A stretch of 64,000 nt of DNA from UBA1845 sp002338715 (lineage in GTDB: Bacteria; Planctomycetota; Phycisphaerae; UBA1845), in contig DAORAL010000004.1 of assembly GCA_035344155.1 (NCBI GenBank), positions 124,001 to 188,000 on the forward strand, given 5' to 3'. Both the position numbers and the translations under genes were made by a program. Positions 33,297-41,778 of this stretch are shown here, in pieces. The notes under the pieces are model-generated. The model did no database searches, was not told the DNA's origin, and saw nothing but the letters and a program-made list of their open reading frames with translations. Numbering within the stretch: position 1 is the first letter of the stretch; every line of letters begins with the position of its first letter.

Positions 33297-34784
33297 TCAG
33301 GTGATATCGGTCAGGCGAAAGAACGTGCTGATGCGCGAGCGAATGTCAGCCGCCAGTGTGCGTTGCCGCGCGTTGGTGTCTTTCAGCGAAGCGGTCTGAC
33401 TTTCGATTTCGGCTTTGCGTCGCGCGAGGGCAACGCTGAGCTGCTTGGCGATTTCCGGGCGTGATGTGAGAATCGGCGCCAGCATTTCGCTGCTGATTTC
33501 GTAGACGATCGTACGGGTGACAGCCGACACCGTCGCCGATCGTGCCTCACCGGTTAAGAGCGACATTTCGCCGAAGAATTGTCGCGGAAGCAGTTGCGCG
33601 ACCTTTCGCGATCGGCCATTCTCCTCAACGGAAACCCGCAAGAGTCCCTGGTCGATGACAAAAAGCGACGAACCCGTGTCGCCTTGGCGCACGATGGATT
33701 CGCCGGCTGAATAAGTCTGGCGCGTCGCGTGGGGTGCGAGTTCGGCCAGCTCATCTTTGTTCAGCGATTTGAACAGGTCCACATCGCGAAGCAGGTTGCA
33801 CAGATCTTTCGATGATGCCGGTTCGCTATGCCCATCATGTCCGCCCGCGTCAGCCGGCAGCATCCGGACTTCGATCGGGTCTTGTGCATGCCAATGCAAA
33901 TCGCGCTGCGGGTAGGCGATGACGATGTCAGCCGACCTGAAGAGATGGTCGAGCATCTGGCGAACGTCGGAGCGCACGAGTCGCAGCGTCATTTCCTGGT
34001 TTGTGCGAACCCAGAAGTAGACGTCGAAAATCAGCGCGTTATCACCGAAGTCTTCGAAGACGATGATCGGTTCGGGCTTGGAAAGAACCTTGTCGTGTTC
34101 GACGACGGTTGTTTTCATGAGTTCGATGACCGTATCGACCGGCGACCCATATTGCACGCCGATGCGCACCGATGTGCGAATGTCGGTGTCGGTGAGTGTC
34201 CAGTTGATCACCGTGCGCTCGAGCATGAGGCTGTTGGGGATGAGCATTTCGATGCCGTCGGGACGTCGGACGTGCGTCGAGCGGGCGCCGATGGAGAGCA
34301 CGTGTCCGACCTTCCCTTCGACTTCGATAAGATCGCCGATCGAGACCTTGTGTTCGGCCAACAGAATCCAACCGCTGATAAAATTGTTGACGATGTTTTG
34401 CGCACCAAAACCGATTCCGATCGCCAGCGCCCCGCCAAGAAAGGTAAACACAGTCAGGGGCACGTTTACCAATCGCAGCGCAATCAGCGTGAAAATACTG
34501 ACCAGCAAGTAGAAAATGACGCGCTGAAACGCGACCGACGAAGCGCTCTGCACGCCGACCTGCGGCAGGATGCGGCGACCGATGGTCCCGCTGAGCACGC
34601 GCGAAACCCACACGCCCACCAGCAGAAACAACACGCCGATCACCACCTTGTTGAGCGTGATGGGCTGACCGTCGACGTCGAAAATCTGGTACTGCCAAAC
34701 CTGAAGGAACGCATCCCAGATGCTGAGCGGTGCTGCGGCGTTGGCCGGCTGGGGTGAGGCTTGGGCGAGTAGGGCGTTAAGCAT
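33297..34784 (-). CDS. MscS-type mechanosensitive channel fused to a cyclic nucleotide-binding domain
   Basis: A 495-residue membrane protein. Hydrophobic segments lie at about 47-65, 85-103 and 108-135; the last is the MscS pore helix, with F-L-G-G-A-L-A-I-G-I-G-F-G-A-Q and N-I-V-N-N-F-I-S-G. The MscS beta domain follows (I-G-D-L-I-E-V-E-G, then I-P-N-S-L-M-L-E-R-T-V-I-N-W). Residues about 350-460 are a CAP-family cyclic nucleotide-binding domain, with E-S-I-V-R-Q-G-D-T-G-S-S-L-F-V-I and the phosphate-binding cassette F-G-E-M-S-L-L-T-G-E-A-R-S-A-T-V. The C-terminus is a short charged helix. MscS channels relieve osmotic pressure; the fused domain suggests gating or tuning by cAMP or cGMP. 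No ribosome binding site is obvious at the ATG. Confidence 0.92.
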   Translation of the reverse strand: MLNALLAQASPQPANAAAPLSIWDAFLQVWQYQIFDVDGQPITLNKVVIGVLFLLVGVWVSRVLSGTIGRRILPQVGVQSASSVAFQRVIFYLLVSIFTLIALRLVNVPLTVFTFLGGALAIGIGFGAQNIVNNFISGWILLAEHKVSIGDLIEVEGKVGHVLSIGARSTHVRRPDGIEMLIPNSLMLERTVINWTLTDTDIRTSVRIGVQYGSPVDTVIELMKTTVVEHDKVLSKPEPIIVFEDFGDNALIFDVYFWVRTNQEMTLRLVRSDVRQMLDHLFRSADIVIAYPQRDLHWHAQDPIEVRMLPADAGGHDGHSEPASSKDLCNLLRDVDLFKSLNKDELAELAPHATRQTYSAGESIVRQGDTGSSLFVIDQGLLRVSVEENGRSRKVAQLLPRQFFGEMSLLTGEARSATVSAVTRTIVYEISSEMLAPILTSRPEIAKQLSVALARRKAEIESQTASLKDTNARQRTLAADIRSRISTFFRLTDIT

Positions 34785-34844
34785 GATTGGATCGGTAACC
34801 GTCTATGGTTCGATGAAACATCGCGAATGCAGAGTCGGTCGACA

Positions 34845-36128
34845 TTATACCGATTCCACGCCGGCGACCATCATCAATAACTTCATGCATAGCAAACCGG
34901 CGTACGTACCCAGGACATACCCCGCGATGGCAAGCAATGCGCCCACCGGTGCAAGTGAGGGATGAAACGCCGCCGCCACCACCGGAGCGCTGGCCGCACC
35001 GCCGATGTTGGCCTGCGAACCGACAGCCGCAAAGAAGATGGGGGCTCGAATCAATCGACCGACGCCAAGTAGCACGATGATGTGCACGCAAATCCAAATC
35101 GCTGCAACGCAAATCAATGGCAGGTTCTCTGCGATTTTGTCAAAGCTGGCGTGGGCGCCGATGCAGGCGACAAGCAGGTAGATCATGACCGAGCCGATCT
35201 TCGACGCTCCGACGCCTTCGAGGTTCCTTGCTTTGGTGAACGATAGCACCAAACCGATCGTCGTGGCGAAGACGTACTTCCATGTTCCTGCGGTGAGGAC
35301 ATCCCTGATAAACGCCCATTGGGCGCTACTCTCCAGCAGACCGTCGAGGAATATTCCGGCTTGGTAACTGAAGTAAGATCCGCCGAAACCAAGTGCGAGA
35401 ATGACCATGTAGTCGGCCATCGTGGGGATGCGATTGGTGCGCGCCTGAAACTCCTCCATGCGTCGCTTCAAGTCGTCGATCGCGGTCGTGTCAGCTCCGA
35501 CGAATCGATCGATCGCTTCCTGCTTACCGGCTAGGAACAGCAGGACAGCCATCCAGATATTGGCGACGAGAACATCGGGTATCACCATCAGCGCGAGCAT
35601 TTCGTCGGTGACGTTTGCGGCTTTCCCGATGGCGACAAAGTTCGCCCCGCCGCCGATCCAACTGCCCGAAAGCGCCGCGAGCCCGCGCCACGATTCCGGA
35701 TCAAGCGAACCATCCGCAAGCAATCGACTGCAAATCCAAAGTGCGATCGGACCACCGATCACAATGCCGGTTGTGCCAGCCAGCAGCATGACAACGGCTT
35801 TCCACCCAAGGCGCATGATGCCCGGCAGGTCGAGCGCGACGATCAGCAGCAGCAGACTGGCCGGCAACACGTGCCCTTTGACGAAATCGTAAAGCGCTGA
35901 TTGGTGCGGAATAATGTGAAACGTGCTCAGCAGGGTGGGGACGAAATAGCAGAACACGAGAACCGGAATGACTTTGAACACCTTGCCAAGTCGCGGATGG
36001 GCGTTGATCGCAAAGAGCAATGCCAAAACGGCCAGCAGAACCGCTAGCACACCGGCCGGGTCATCAATTTGAACAGGCGCCGTTTCAGTTTCACTGGCCA
36101 GTAACAACGTTGCCGCAAAGCTATCCAT
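34845..36128 (-). CDS. DUF819-family membrane protein
   Basis: A 427-residue protein with about eleven membrane segments. It matches the DUF819 (YjcL-like) family: S-G-S-W-I-G-G-G-A-N-F-V-A-I-G (about 155-169), E-M-L-A-L-M-V-I-P-D-V-L-V-A-N-I-W-M, and late A-A-V-G-S-Q-A-N-I-G-G-A-A-S-A-P-V-V (about 375-393). Internal pseudo-repeats of G-G-x-x-N/A stretches suggest an inverted-repeat transporter fold. The substrate is unknown. AGAGG lies 7 bases before the ATG. It follows the MscS gene on the same strand with 60 bases between. Confidence 0.85.
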   Translation of the reverse strand: MDSFAATLLLASETETAPVQIDDPAGVLAVLLAVLALLFAINAHPRLGKVFKVIPVLVFCYFVPTLLSTFHIIPHQSALYDFVKGHVLPASLLLLIVALDLPGIMRLGWKAVVMLLAGTTGIVIGGPIALWICSRLLADGSLDPESWRGLAALSGSWIGGGANFVAIGKAANVTDEMLALMVIPDVLVANIWMAVLLFLAGKQEAIDRFVGADTTAIDDLKRRMEEFQARTNRIPTMADYMVILALGFGGSYFSYQAGIFLDGLLESSAQWAFIRDVLTAGTWKYVFATTIGLVLSFTKARNLEGVGASKIGSVMIYLLVACIGAHASFDKIAENLPLICVAAIWICVHIIVLLGVGRLIRAPIFFAAVGSQANIGGAASAPVVAAAFHPSLAPVGALLAIAGYVLGTYAGLLCMKLLMMVAGVESV

Positions 36129-36245
36129 CCCGAAGCCTCTTTAGATCTGTTGATGGTTTTCATGCCGACGGTTGACCGTGTCGGTTGAGTGGGATTATGC
36201 CGCAGGATGACGCGTTCGTCGAGCGAATGGAATTGCGACAGACAC

Positions 36246-36320
36246 GTGCCACTGCTCTGTGAGCAGTGAGGGGAGGCTGTCGATAGAAAACGGCAAACAC
36301 TGCTCACAGAGCAGTGGCAC
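36246..36320. repeat. Repeat C pair: two 23-base hairpins in perfect inverted orientation
   Basis: 36246-36268 (core CACTGCTC-TGT-GAGCAGTG, preceded by GTGC) and its exact reverse complement at 36298-36320, separated by 29 bases. Each copy is itself a hairpin with an 8-base stem, so the pair can form one long cruciform. A single identical copy lies at 46704-46726. It sits between the thioredoxin-MsrA-like gene's 3' end and the DUF819 gene's promoter region. Confidence 0.75.
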
Positions 36321-36326
36321 AGTTGA

Positions 36327-37412
36327 TTACTTCGCTTGTTCGATCAGCAATTCCATTTCCTGCCAATATCCCGGCAGGGCGTCGGCGTTTCGCTTCGGCT
36401 GAATTTTGGCGAACAGGTCCGGATTCTTCGCGTGGATCGCTGCAATCTTCTTGCTCAGCGCCAACTGGCTCGGCGAGAGGAGGGTATCGGGTGATTGACC
36501 GTCTGCGATCATCGCATTGACCCTCGTCGCCTGCAATTGCGTCAGTGGAAGGTAATGGTATTCGGGTTTCTGGAACAGGTGATATTGCTGCTGCGTCGAT
36601 GTGTCTACCGCAGTGTCACTCCGCGTCACCATATCACCAACGATATCCCTGGCGATTTTGACCTGTGCATCGGTCCGTGCGAAGACGCGGTGGGCGCAGT
36701 CCTGCTTCTTGGCCTGTCTGACGAGTGCCGCGTATTCGAGCACGGTTGAATCGAAATCGACCTCGACAACCTCCAAGCCGTCAAGCATCCCGATTCGAGT
36801 TGCGACGACACCATCGAGCTTGCCAAGCTTCTGCTCGCCTTCCCAGTAGCAGTGCATCGCGAAGGTGGCGGTCTCCAACTTTCCGGGGTTGTATTCGGTT
36901 TCGACCAGCGCGAGATACGGCGGCACATTCTGCTTCGTCGCTCGAAGTGCGGCTGCCATCGATCGAAGCAATCCGCCAGTCGAATAGTCGTCCGCATGAC
37001 GCGTCATCAAATCCTTACCGCTGCTGTCGACGAAGCGTACCACCGGATTATTCCACGTGGGCTCCTTGTACTTCTTGAGAATCGCTTCTTCCGCGCCCGG
37101 AACGTTGTTGTACACGACGGCTGTCTCGAAGAGGGCGGCAGCGTCGACGACGATCGGATGACTCAGCGGCCCCGTACCAAATTGCTTGCACGTTCCACAA
37201 CCGGGCACCTCATCGAACAACAGCATGACCGGTTTGCCCGAAGTTTTGGAAGCAGCCAGCGCTTTCGGAAGATTCCGCACCCACGGGATTCGCCCTAACT
37301 CGATCGGCGTGGCAACATTCGGCGACGTTGAATCCGCCCGCGCGATTGGCAGCATCGCGGTTGCGGTCAGGACAAGCACAAACAGGTTGATGCCGACGTG
37401 TTTCATTCCCAT
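36327..37412 (-). CDS. Secreted thioredoxin-like / MsrA-like fusion protein
   Basis: A 361-residue protein with a signal peptide (1-26, cut after A-R-A). The first domain (about 40-165) is thioredoxin-like with F-D-E-V-P-G-C-G-T-C (Cys72, Cys75). It resembles the VPG(U/C) thioredoxin-like selenoprotein families, but here both positions are cysteine codons (TGT, TGC). The second (about 175-260) has A-T-F-A-M-H-C-Y-W-E-G-E, then G-V-V-A-T-R-I-G-M and V-V-E-V-D-F-D-S, following peptide methionine sulfoxide reductase A, with Cys188 at the catalytic position. The usual G-G-C-F-W is replaced by M-H-C-Y-W and the MsrA domain is short. It probably repairs or senses oxidised proteins in the periplasm, with the thioredoxin domain as reductant; this is inference. 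Confidence 0.75.
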   Translation of the reverse strand: MGMKHVGINLFVLVLTATAMLPIARADSTSPNVATPIELGRIPWVRNLPKALAASKTSGKPVMLLFDEVPGCGTCKQFGTGPLSHPIVVDAAALFETAVVYNNVPGAEEAILKKYKEPTWNNPVVRFVDSSGKDLMTRHADDYSTGGLLRSMAAALRATKQNVPPYLALVETEYNPGKLETATFAMHCYWEGEQKLGKLDGVVATRIGMLDGLEVVEVDFDSTVLEYAALVRQAKKQDCAHRVFARTDAQVKIARDIVGDMVTRSDTAVDTSTQQQYHLFQKPEYHYLPLTQLQATRVNAMIADGQSPDTLLSPSQLALSKKIAAIHAKNPDLFAKIQPKRNADALPGYWQEMELLIEQAK

Positions 37413-37698
37413 GGTCAGGTTCCATAATTGGCGGCTATAGATTCATCACCGCCTGATTCGCCCGGAGCACCGAAACGCATCCATTTGTTGCGTGTGGGCA
37501 GTGCACATCATAGGCGGCTGCCCGAAATGCGCCCACCGCCAAGTCGCAAGTCACAGAAACCGCAGTCGAAATCGGTTCAAATGCCCAATTGAAGCCAGCG
37601 GCTGGTGGGACTAAACTTGCATCGAACTTGATTGCACAATTTCGCCCATCAACCAGCAAGGATGCGAATTCTCGATGGCGTTTATTCCCAGAGGTACC

Positions 37699-39441
37699 AT
37701 GTCGACATCGCGCAAGCAGTGGATCATCAAGCCGCCTTGGCCGGATTGCCAACAAGCGGCGAAGGATTGGCGCGTGCCCGAAATCGTCGCACAGGTGTTG
37801 TTCAACCGCGACGTCAGTTCGGCTGACTCCGCCCGATCGTTCATGGACCCGCACTTGCAGGATCTGCATCCGCCGGAAATGCTTCACGGCGCGGTCGAAG
37901 CTGCGGGGCACCTAGCCGCAGCAGTCCGCGACGGCAAACGCATCGTGCTGTACGGCGATTACGATGTCGACGGTGTGACCGGTGTGGCCATCCTCTGGCA
38001 CGCGCTGAAGATCGCCGACGCCAACGTTTCGTTCTACGTCCCTCACCGCATCGAGGAAGGTTACGGTTTAAACAAGACCGCAATCCAAAGCCTCTCCGAT
38101 GAGGGGGCTGACCTGATCGTTTCGATCGATTGCGGGATCGGGTCAATCGAAGAATGCGCGCTCGCCCGTTCGCTGGGTACGTCGCTGATCGTCACCGACC
38201 ACCACGAAATGAAATCGGAATTGCCGCCCGCGACGGTGCTGGTGCATCCGGGATTGGGCGGAATCTATCCGAACCGCCATCTGTGCGGCGCCGGCGTGGC
38301 GTTCAAACTGGCGTGGGCATTTGCCCGCGAGATGAGCGGATCGGAAAAGGTCACACCGGAATATCGCGAGTATCTAAAGCATGCACTCGCGCTGGCTGCC
38401 ATGGGAACAATCGCCGACGTGGTGCCGCTGGTTGGCGAGAATCGCATCATCAGCCGCTGCGGTTTGGCGCGGTTGGCTGAGTCGCCCTGGCCCGGGGTTC
38501 GTGCGCTGCTTGAAGTCTCGGGAATCTCCGAGGGCGATACGATTGATGGGACATCCGTCGGTTTTCAGATCGGTCCAAGGCTCAATGCAGCCGGTCGCAT
38601 GGGCCACGCCCGTTTGGCGATTGAACTCTTGACCCGTGCGGACGAGAACCGCGCCCGCGAAATCGCGATGTATCTCGACGATCACAACCGCGCCCGTCAG
38701 ACCAAGCAGCGGCGACACGTGAAAGAGGCGTGCGAACAGGTCGAGCGTTTGGGCATGGACGGCGACACGCATCGCGGGATTGTGCTCGCGAGCGATCAGT
38801 GGCATCCGGGCATTGTCGGGGTGGTGGCGTCGCGGATTGTCGATCAATATCGCAAACCGACCGTCTTGATCGCGCTGGAAAACGGCGAAGGACAGGGGTC
38901 GGCCCGCAGTGTGCCGTACTTTTCGATGCACGAGGCGCTCGAGGCGTGTAGCCAGCATTTGATCAGCCACGGTGGGCACGAGATGGCGGCAGGTTTGCGT
39001 ATTGAGTCGGACAAGGTTGATGCGTTTACCGAAGCGTTCATGCAGCACGCCAACAACACGCTGTCGGGCGCGTCGCACCTGCCGAAACTTCGCATTGATG
39101 CGGAAGTACCGCTAAGCAGTCTCGACGATCGGACGGTGATGGCCATCCGCAACCTCGGCCCGTTTGGCGAAGGGCACCCCAAACCGCTCTTCGCAACCGA
39201 TTGGCTGGAACTCGCCCAGGAACCGCGCTGCGTCGGCAAGAATCAGGATCACCTGCAGGTCGTGCTGTCGGGCGGCAACAGCGTCATCAAAGGCATCGCC
39301 TTCGGCGCCGGCGAGCTAGCCGAGGAATTGAAAGAACACCGCCAATGCAAAGTGGCCTTCGAACCGATCATCAACGAATTCAGAGGCCGCCGCTCAGTCG
39401 AAATGCAAATCGTCGACTTCAAATTTCCGGGTGATGAGTAG
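37699..39441 (+). CDS. recJ: Single-stranded-DNA-specific exonuclease RecJ
   Basis: 5'-3' exonuclease on single-stranded DNA, acting in recombination and mismatch or base repair. The 580-residue protein has the DHH-family motifs Y-G-D-Y-D-V-D-G-V-T (85-94), S-I-D-C-G-I (about 143), V-T-D-H-H-E (Asp167, His168, His169) and H-L-C-G-A-G-V-A-F-K-L-A. R-L-N-A-A-G-R-M and the DHHA1 part (G-G-H-E-M-A-A-G-L, about 430) follow, then the OB-fold C-terminus. The ATG at 37699 has AGAGG 5 bases upstream and is preferred over the ATG at 37675. Its gene is divergent from the thioredoxin-MsrA-like gene and convergent with the DUF488 cassette, 34 bases away. Confidence 0.93.
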   Translation: MSTSRKQWIIKPPWPDCQQAAKDWRVPEIVAQVLFNRDVSSADSARSFMDPHLQDLHPPEMLHGAVEAAGHLAAAVRDGKRIVLYGDYDVDGVTGVAILWHALKIADANVSFYVPHRIEEGYGLNKTAIQSLSDEGADLIVSIDCGIGSIEECALARSLGTSLIVTDHHEMKSELPPATVLVHPGLGGIYPNRHLCGAGVAFKLAWAFAREMSGSEKVTPEYREYLKHALALAAMGTIADVVPLVGENRIISRCGLARLAESPWPGVRALLEVSGISEGDTIDGTSVGFQIGPRLNAAGRMGHARLAIELLTRADENRAREIAMYLDDHNRARQTKQRRHVKEACEQVERLGMDGDTHRGIVLASDQWHPGIVGVVASRIVDQYRKPTVLIALENGEGQGSARSVPYFSMHEALEACSQHLISHGGHEMAAGLRIESDKVDAFTEAFMQHANNTLSGASHLPKLRIDAEVPLSSLDDRTVMAIRNLGPFGEGHPKPLFATDWLELAQEPRCVGKNQDHLQVVLSGGNSVIKGIAFGAGELAEELKEHRQCKVAFEPIINEFRGRRSVEMQIVDFKFPGDE

Positions 39442-39475
39442 AATCGAATCGACCATGCAGGAAGGTCGGCGGAAT

Positions 39476-39928
39476 TCAGAGTAAGTGTGTTGTTTCGACG
39501 CCACCCCATTTGCGCTCAAGAAACTCTGCGACAAGGCGACGGTGACAATGATGTGGTTTGTGCTCGCTGCATAGCAGGCAGCCGTTGGACAAAATGTTGC
39601 GAGGAATGGTCTTGTCGATTCGGCGTGCTTCCATCAGCGACAGGAACTCCTCCTCGTATACGTCCCAAGATCCGTTGTGTTTCTTGAATGCATCCAAAAT
39701 GTCTTGTGTAGGGGCGAGTTCTGGAATGTGAACATATTCAATCCCGGCAATTTCACGCAAGAAATAAATCAGATCGTCTCTTTTCGAGAAACCCGCAAGT
39801 TGTGACGTATTGTTCAAACGCACATCCACGATTCGTTGAACGCCGGACTCCCGGATCATTGCGAAGAAATCTTCAGCAGTCTTCTTTGTGAAGCCGATCG
39901 TATAGATTTTTGTCGATTCCTTGATCAT
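39476..39928 (-). CDS. DUF488-family protein (short paralogue)
   Basis: A 150-residue protein, last gene of a three-gene unit. It has the DUF488 N-terminal strand I-Y-T-I-G-F-T, the acidic/arginine motif I-V-D-V-R-L-N-N (about 33-40), a middle segment E-Y-V-H-I-P-E-L-A-P-T and the C-terminal signature L-L-C-S-E-H-K-P-H-H-C-H-R (about 118-130). Cys, Glu, His and Arg in that signature are the conserved positions of the family and look like an active or metal site. The biochemical function of DUF488 is not established to my knowledge. The ATG overlaps the stop of the upstream gene by 4 bases (ATGA), so the two are translationally coupled. Confidence 0.85.
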   Translation of the reverse strand: MIKESTKIYTIGFTKKTAEDFFAMIRESGVQRIVDVRLNNTSQLAGFSKRDDLIYFLREIAGIEYVHIPELAPTQDILDAFKKHNGSWDVYEEEFLSLMEARRIDKTIPRNILSNGCLLCSEHKPHHCHRRLVAEFLERKWGGVETTHLL

Positions 39929-40551
39929 CGCAAAGTGGACTCTTCTTCCATTTTCGAGTCTGAATATGCAATCCGCTCGCCTTGTCGCTGATAGGCTTCT
40001 TCTAGTATTTCTTCGCGTGTCCTAAATAGATCTTCGGCCGGTATCCCCAGAATGTCGAGCAAGCGAGTTTCTGCATCATTCATCGACTCCAGGTTTCCAT
40101 CAGCCAGAATGTGTTGGATATCCAATTCGTCGCACCTCAAAGCGTGGCAGACGAGAATCGTTCGATGACAAGTCAGAGGGTCTTTTTCCGCGCACATCAA
40201 CGCAATTCGGCTGTTCGCAATGCCTGATCTAATTCTGGATAGGCCAGCGACAAACGCGGGTGATTTTGCGATTAATTCGTAACGGGCCTTACCATCCAAA
40301 TAGCACTCGCGTTCGCTTCGACGTGCTCCAAGCTCGGTACCGAGAAACACATAATGGATCCCGGCAAGCTTCAACGATGCCTGCAGAGATTCGCGATTGA
40401 AGTGCGGTGTAAAGCGTCCGTACGGTTGCGAACGAACATCTGCCACCGCCGAAATTCGATGACGTTCGAGAAGGCTAAGGAATTCAGACAACTCATGCGT
40501 CGAATGCCCGACCGTGAAGAGGGTTTTGGTGAAATTGTTGTTTCTGATCAT
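39925..40551 (-). CDS. DUF488-family protein (long paralogue)
   Basis: A 208-residue protein with the full DUF488 pattern: F-T-V-G-H-S-T-H (about 12-19), A-V-A-D-V-R-S-Q-P-Y-G-R (about 35-46), G-I-H-Y-V-F-L-G-T-E-L-G-A-R and I-A-L-M-C-A-E-K-D-P-L-T-C-H-R (about 116-130). A charged C-terminal tail of about 50 residues is absent from the shorter copy downstream. The two copies are clearly diverged in sequence, so this is an old duplication or a pairing of subfamilies. Start and stop each overlap the flanking cassette genes by 4 bases. The composition is AT-richer than recJ next to it. Confidence 0.87.
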   Translation of the reverse strand: MIRNNNFTKTLFTVGHSTHELSEFLSLLERHRISAVADVRSQPYGRFTPHFNRESLQASLKLAGIHYVFLGTELGARRSERECYLDGKARYELIAKSPAFVAGLSRIRSGIANSRIALMCAEKDPLTCHRTILVCHALRCDELDIQHILADGNLESMNDAETRLLDILGIPAEDLFRTREEILEEAYQRQGERIAYSDSKMEEESTLR

Positions 40552-41261
40552 GGCAAATCCAATACCGTGGCGACTACCTTATAATGATAGCCATCAAATG
40601 GTGGTGTCAAGCTCACGCAAATAAGGCACCTGTCGCCATTTGGAGGGGTAAAAACCAGTGCTGCCTCTCCTTCACCGGGGTGATTGGAGCAGAATTTCTG
40701 CGTAAAGACTGGATCGGTGATTGACAAAGAATAATGTGTCCCAGCATATGTGAAAACCGCCTTGGTGAATCGGCGGACATGGTCGAGCCAGGGCGGTTTG
40801 TCGCTCCACATTCGGATTTGAAACTCTTCGGGCCGTACGACTACCAGCGAACTCTGCGGCTTGCGAAGCGCCTGGTCATCAACGCTGATGCGGTCGACGC
40901 GGGCCCCCTGTACCAACCATAGGTCTTTCGGTGACTCTTCGACAATGGCTATATGTCTAGGGTCTACTGATTTGACGAAATGCCAACTCTTTTCATCATC
41001 GATTAACCAATTCTCAGGTTGCCCCGGACCCGGGCTGATTGACGAAAACTCCAAATCCGCAATATCGAGAACGCTGGCTTCAACCCCATTGGGGTAGTGA
41101 TAATGGTTTGGCAGCAATTCGCCTTCGGACAGTCGACTGATCGGTCTGATCCATTCACCGAGTCGCCTTTTCACTCCGTCGTCGAGGATCTCTCGGCCCG
41201 CAACGCATCGAGCGTTCTTCTTGATGGAGTTGGCAAGAATCAGAATTCGCTTTGTTGTCAT
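40548..41261 (-). CDS. Dual OB-domain-containing protein
   Basis: First gene of the cassette, 237 residues. It begins M-T-T-K-R-I-L-I-L-A-N-S-I-K-K, then R-C-V-A-G-R-E-I and W-I-R-P-I-S, followed by beta strands (V-L-D-I-A-D-L-E-F) and a second similar half with C-L-I-C-V-S-L-T-P-P-F at the C-terminus. This matches my memory of the dual-OB (DuOB) domain family; OB folds usually bind nucleic acid. The repeated stretch K-x-G-R/W-I-R-P is typical of that family. Only a weak GGA lies before the ATG. Two DUF488 proteins follow with 4-base overlaps, so all three proteins are probably made together, perhaps as a complex. Confidence 0.7.
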   Translation of the reverse strand: MTTKRILILANSIKKNARCVAGREILDDGVKRRLGEWIRPISRLSEGELLPNHYHYPNGVEASVLDIADLEFSSISPGPGQPENWLIDDEKSWHFVKSVDPRHIAIVEESPKDLWLVQGARVDRISVDDQALRKPQSSLVVVRPEEFQIRMWSDKPPWLDHVRRFTKAVFTYAGTHYSLSITDPVFTQKFCSNHPGEGEAALVFTPPNGDRCLICVSLTPPFDGYHYKVVATVLDLP

Positions 41262-41347
41262 CTTTAGGTCCAGTCAAATCTGTTCTTAACGCGCACCTAT
41301 TGACATCTTGCTATGCGATATGTTGTTCTTCCATGAACATGATCAAT

Positions 41348-41692
41348 TCACTTGGCTTTGTACCGATCCCGGTCGGCGAAGTAGTCGATGACTCGGACTC
41401 TTGTCAGGAACGTTGCGCTGTGGACGACGCCGGCTGGGATGTGGTATGAGTCGCCGGGGCCGTATTCCTTTTCGATGCCGCCGATCGTCAGTTTCATCCG
41501 CCCCTCCAGCACGACGCCCCATTGTTCGCCATGGCTATGCGGTTTGACTTCGCCGATCGGTTCGATGTCAAAGAAGCAGACCTGGTGATTCTCCGCTTGG
41601 GAAATCCAGGCGCGCACACCCGGAAACGGAATGTCAGCTTCGGGGAGGCTTAAGATTGCGTCTGGATAGAATTGATCGTGCATGTTTTTCAT
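41348..41692 (-). CDS. Cupin-domain protein
   Basis: A 114-residue single-domain cupin. Motif 1 is seen as K-P-H-S-H-G-E-Q-W-G-V-V-L-E-G (about 50-64), with His, His and Glu as metal ligands. Motif 2 is G-D-S-Y-H-I-P-A-G-V-V-H-S-A (about 80-93), with the last His as fourth ligand. Such small cupins bind a metal and act as isomerases, dioxygenases or sensors; no specific function can be given. It lies 86 bases upstream of the dual-OB gene on the same strand but seems unrelated to it. Confidence 0.85.
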   Translation of the reverse strand: MKNMHDQFYPDAILSLPEADIPFPGVRAWISQAENHQVCFFDIEPIGEVKPHSHGEQWGVVLEGRMKLTIGGIEKEYGPGDSYHIPAGVVHSATFLTRVRVIDYFADRDRYKAK

Positions 41693-41778
41693 TTCGCTTG
41701 TGAATCTTGATCCATCACTTGACCTTATGGCAACGCTGACGGCGCGGGTATCGGCACGTATTTTCCATTCGCGCCCGC

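Noticed and set aside
33828..34757. 309-codon forward open frame
   Set aside because: Opposite the MscS-type gene; D/H/R-rich, no motif.
37190..37210. Possible selenocysteine site in the V-P-G thioredoxin motif
   Set aside because: The codons are TGT and TGC; no in-frame TGA and no need for a SECIS element.
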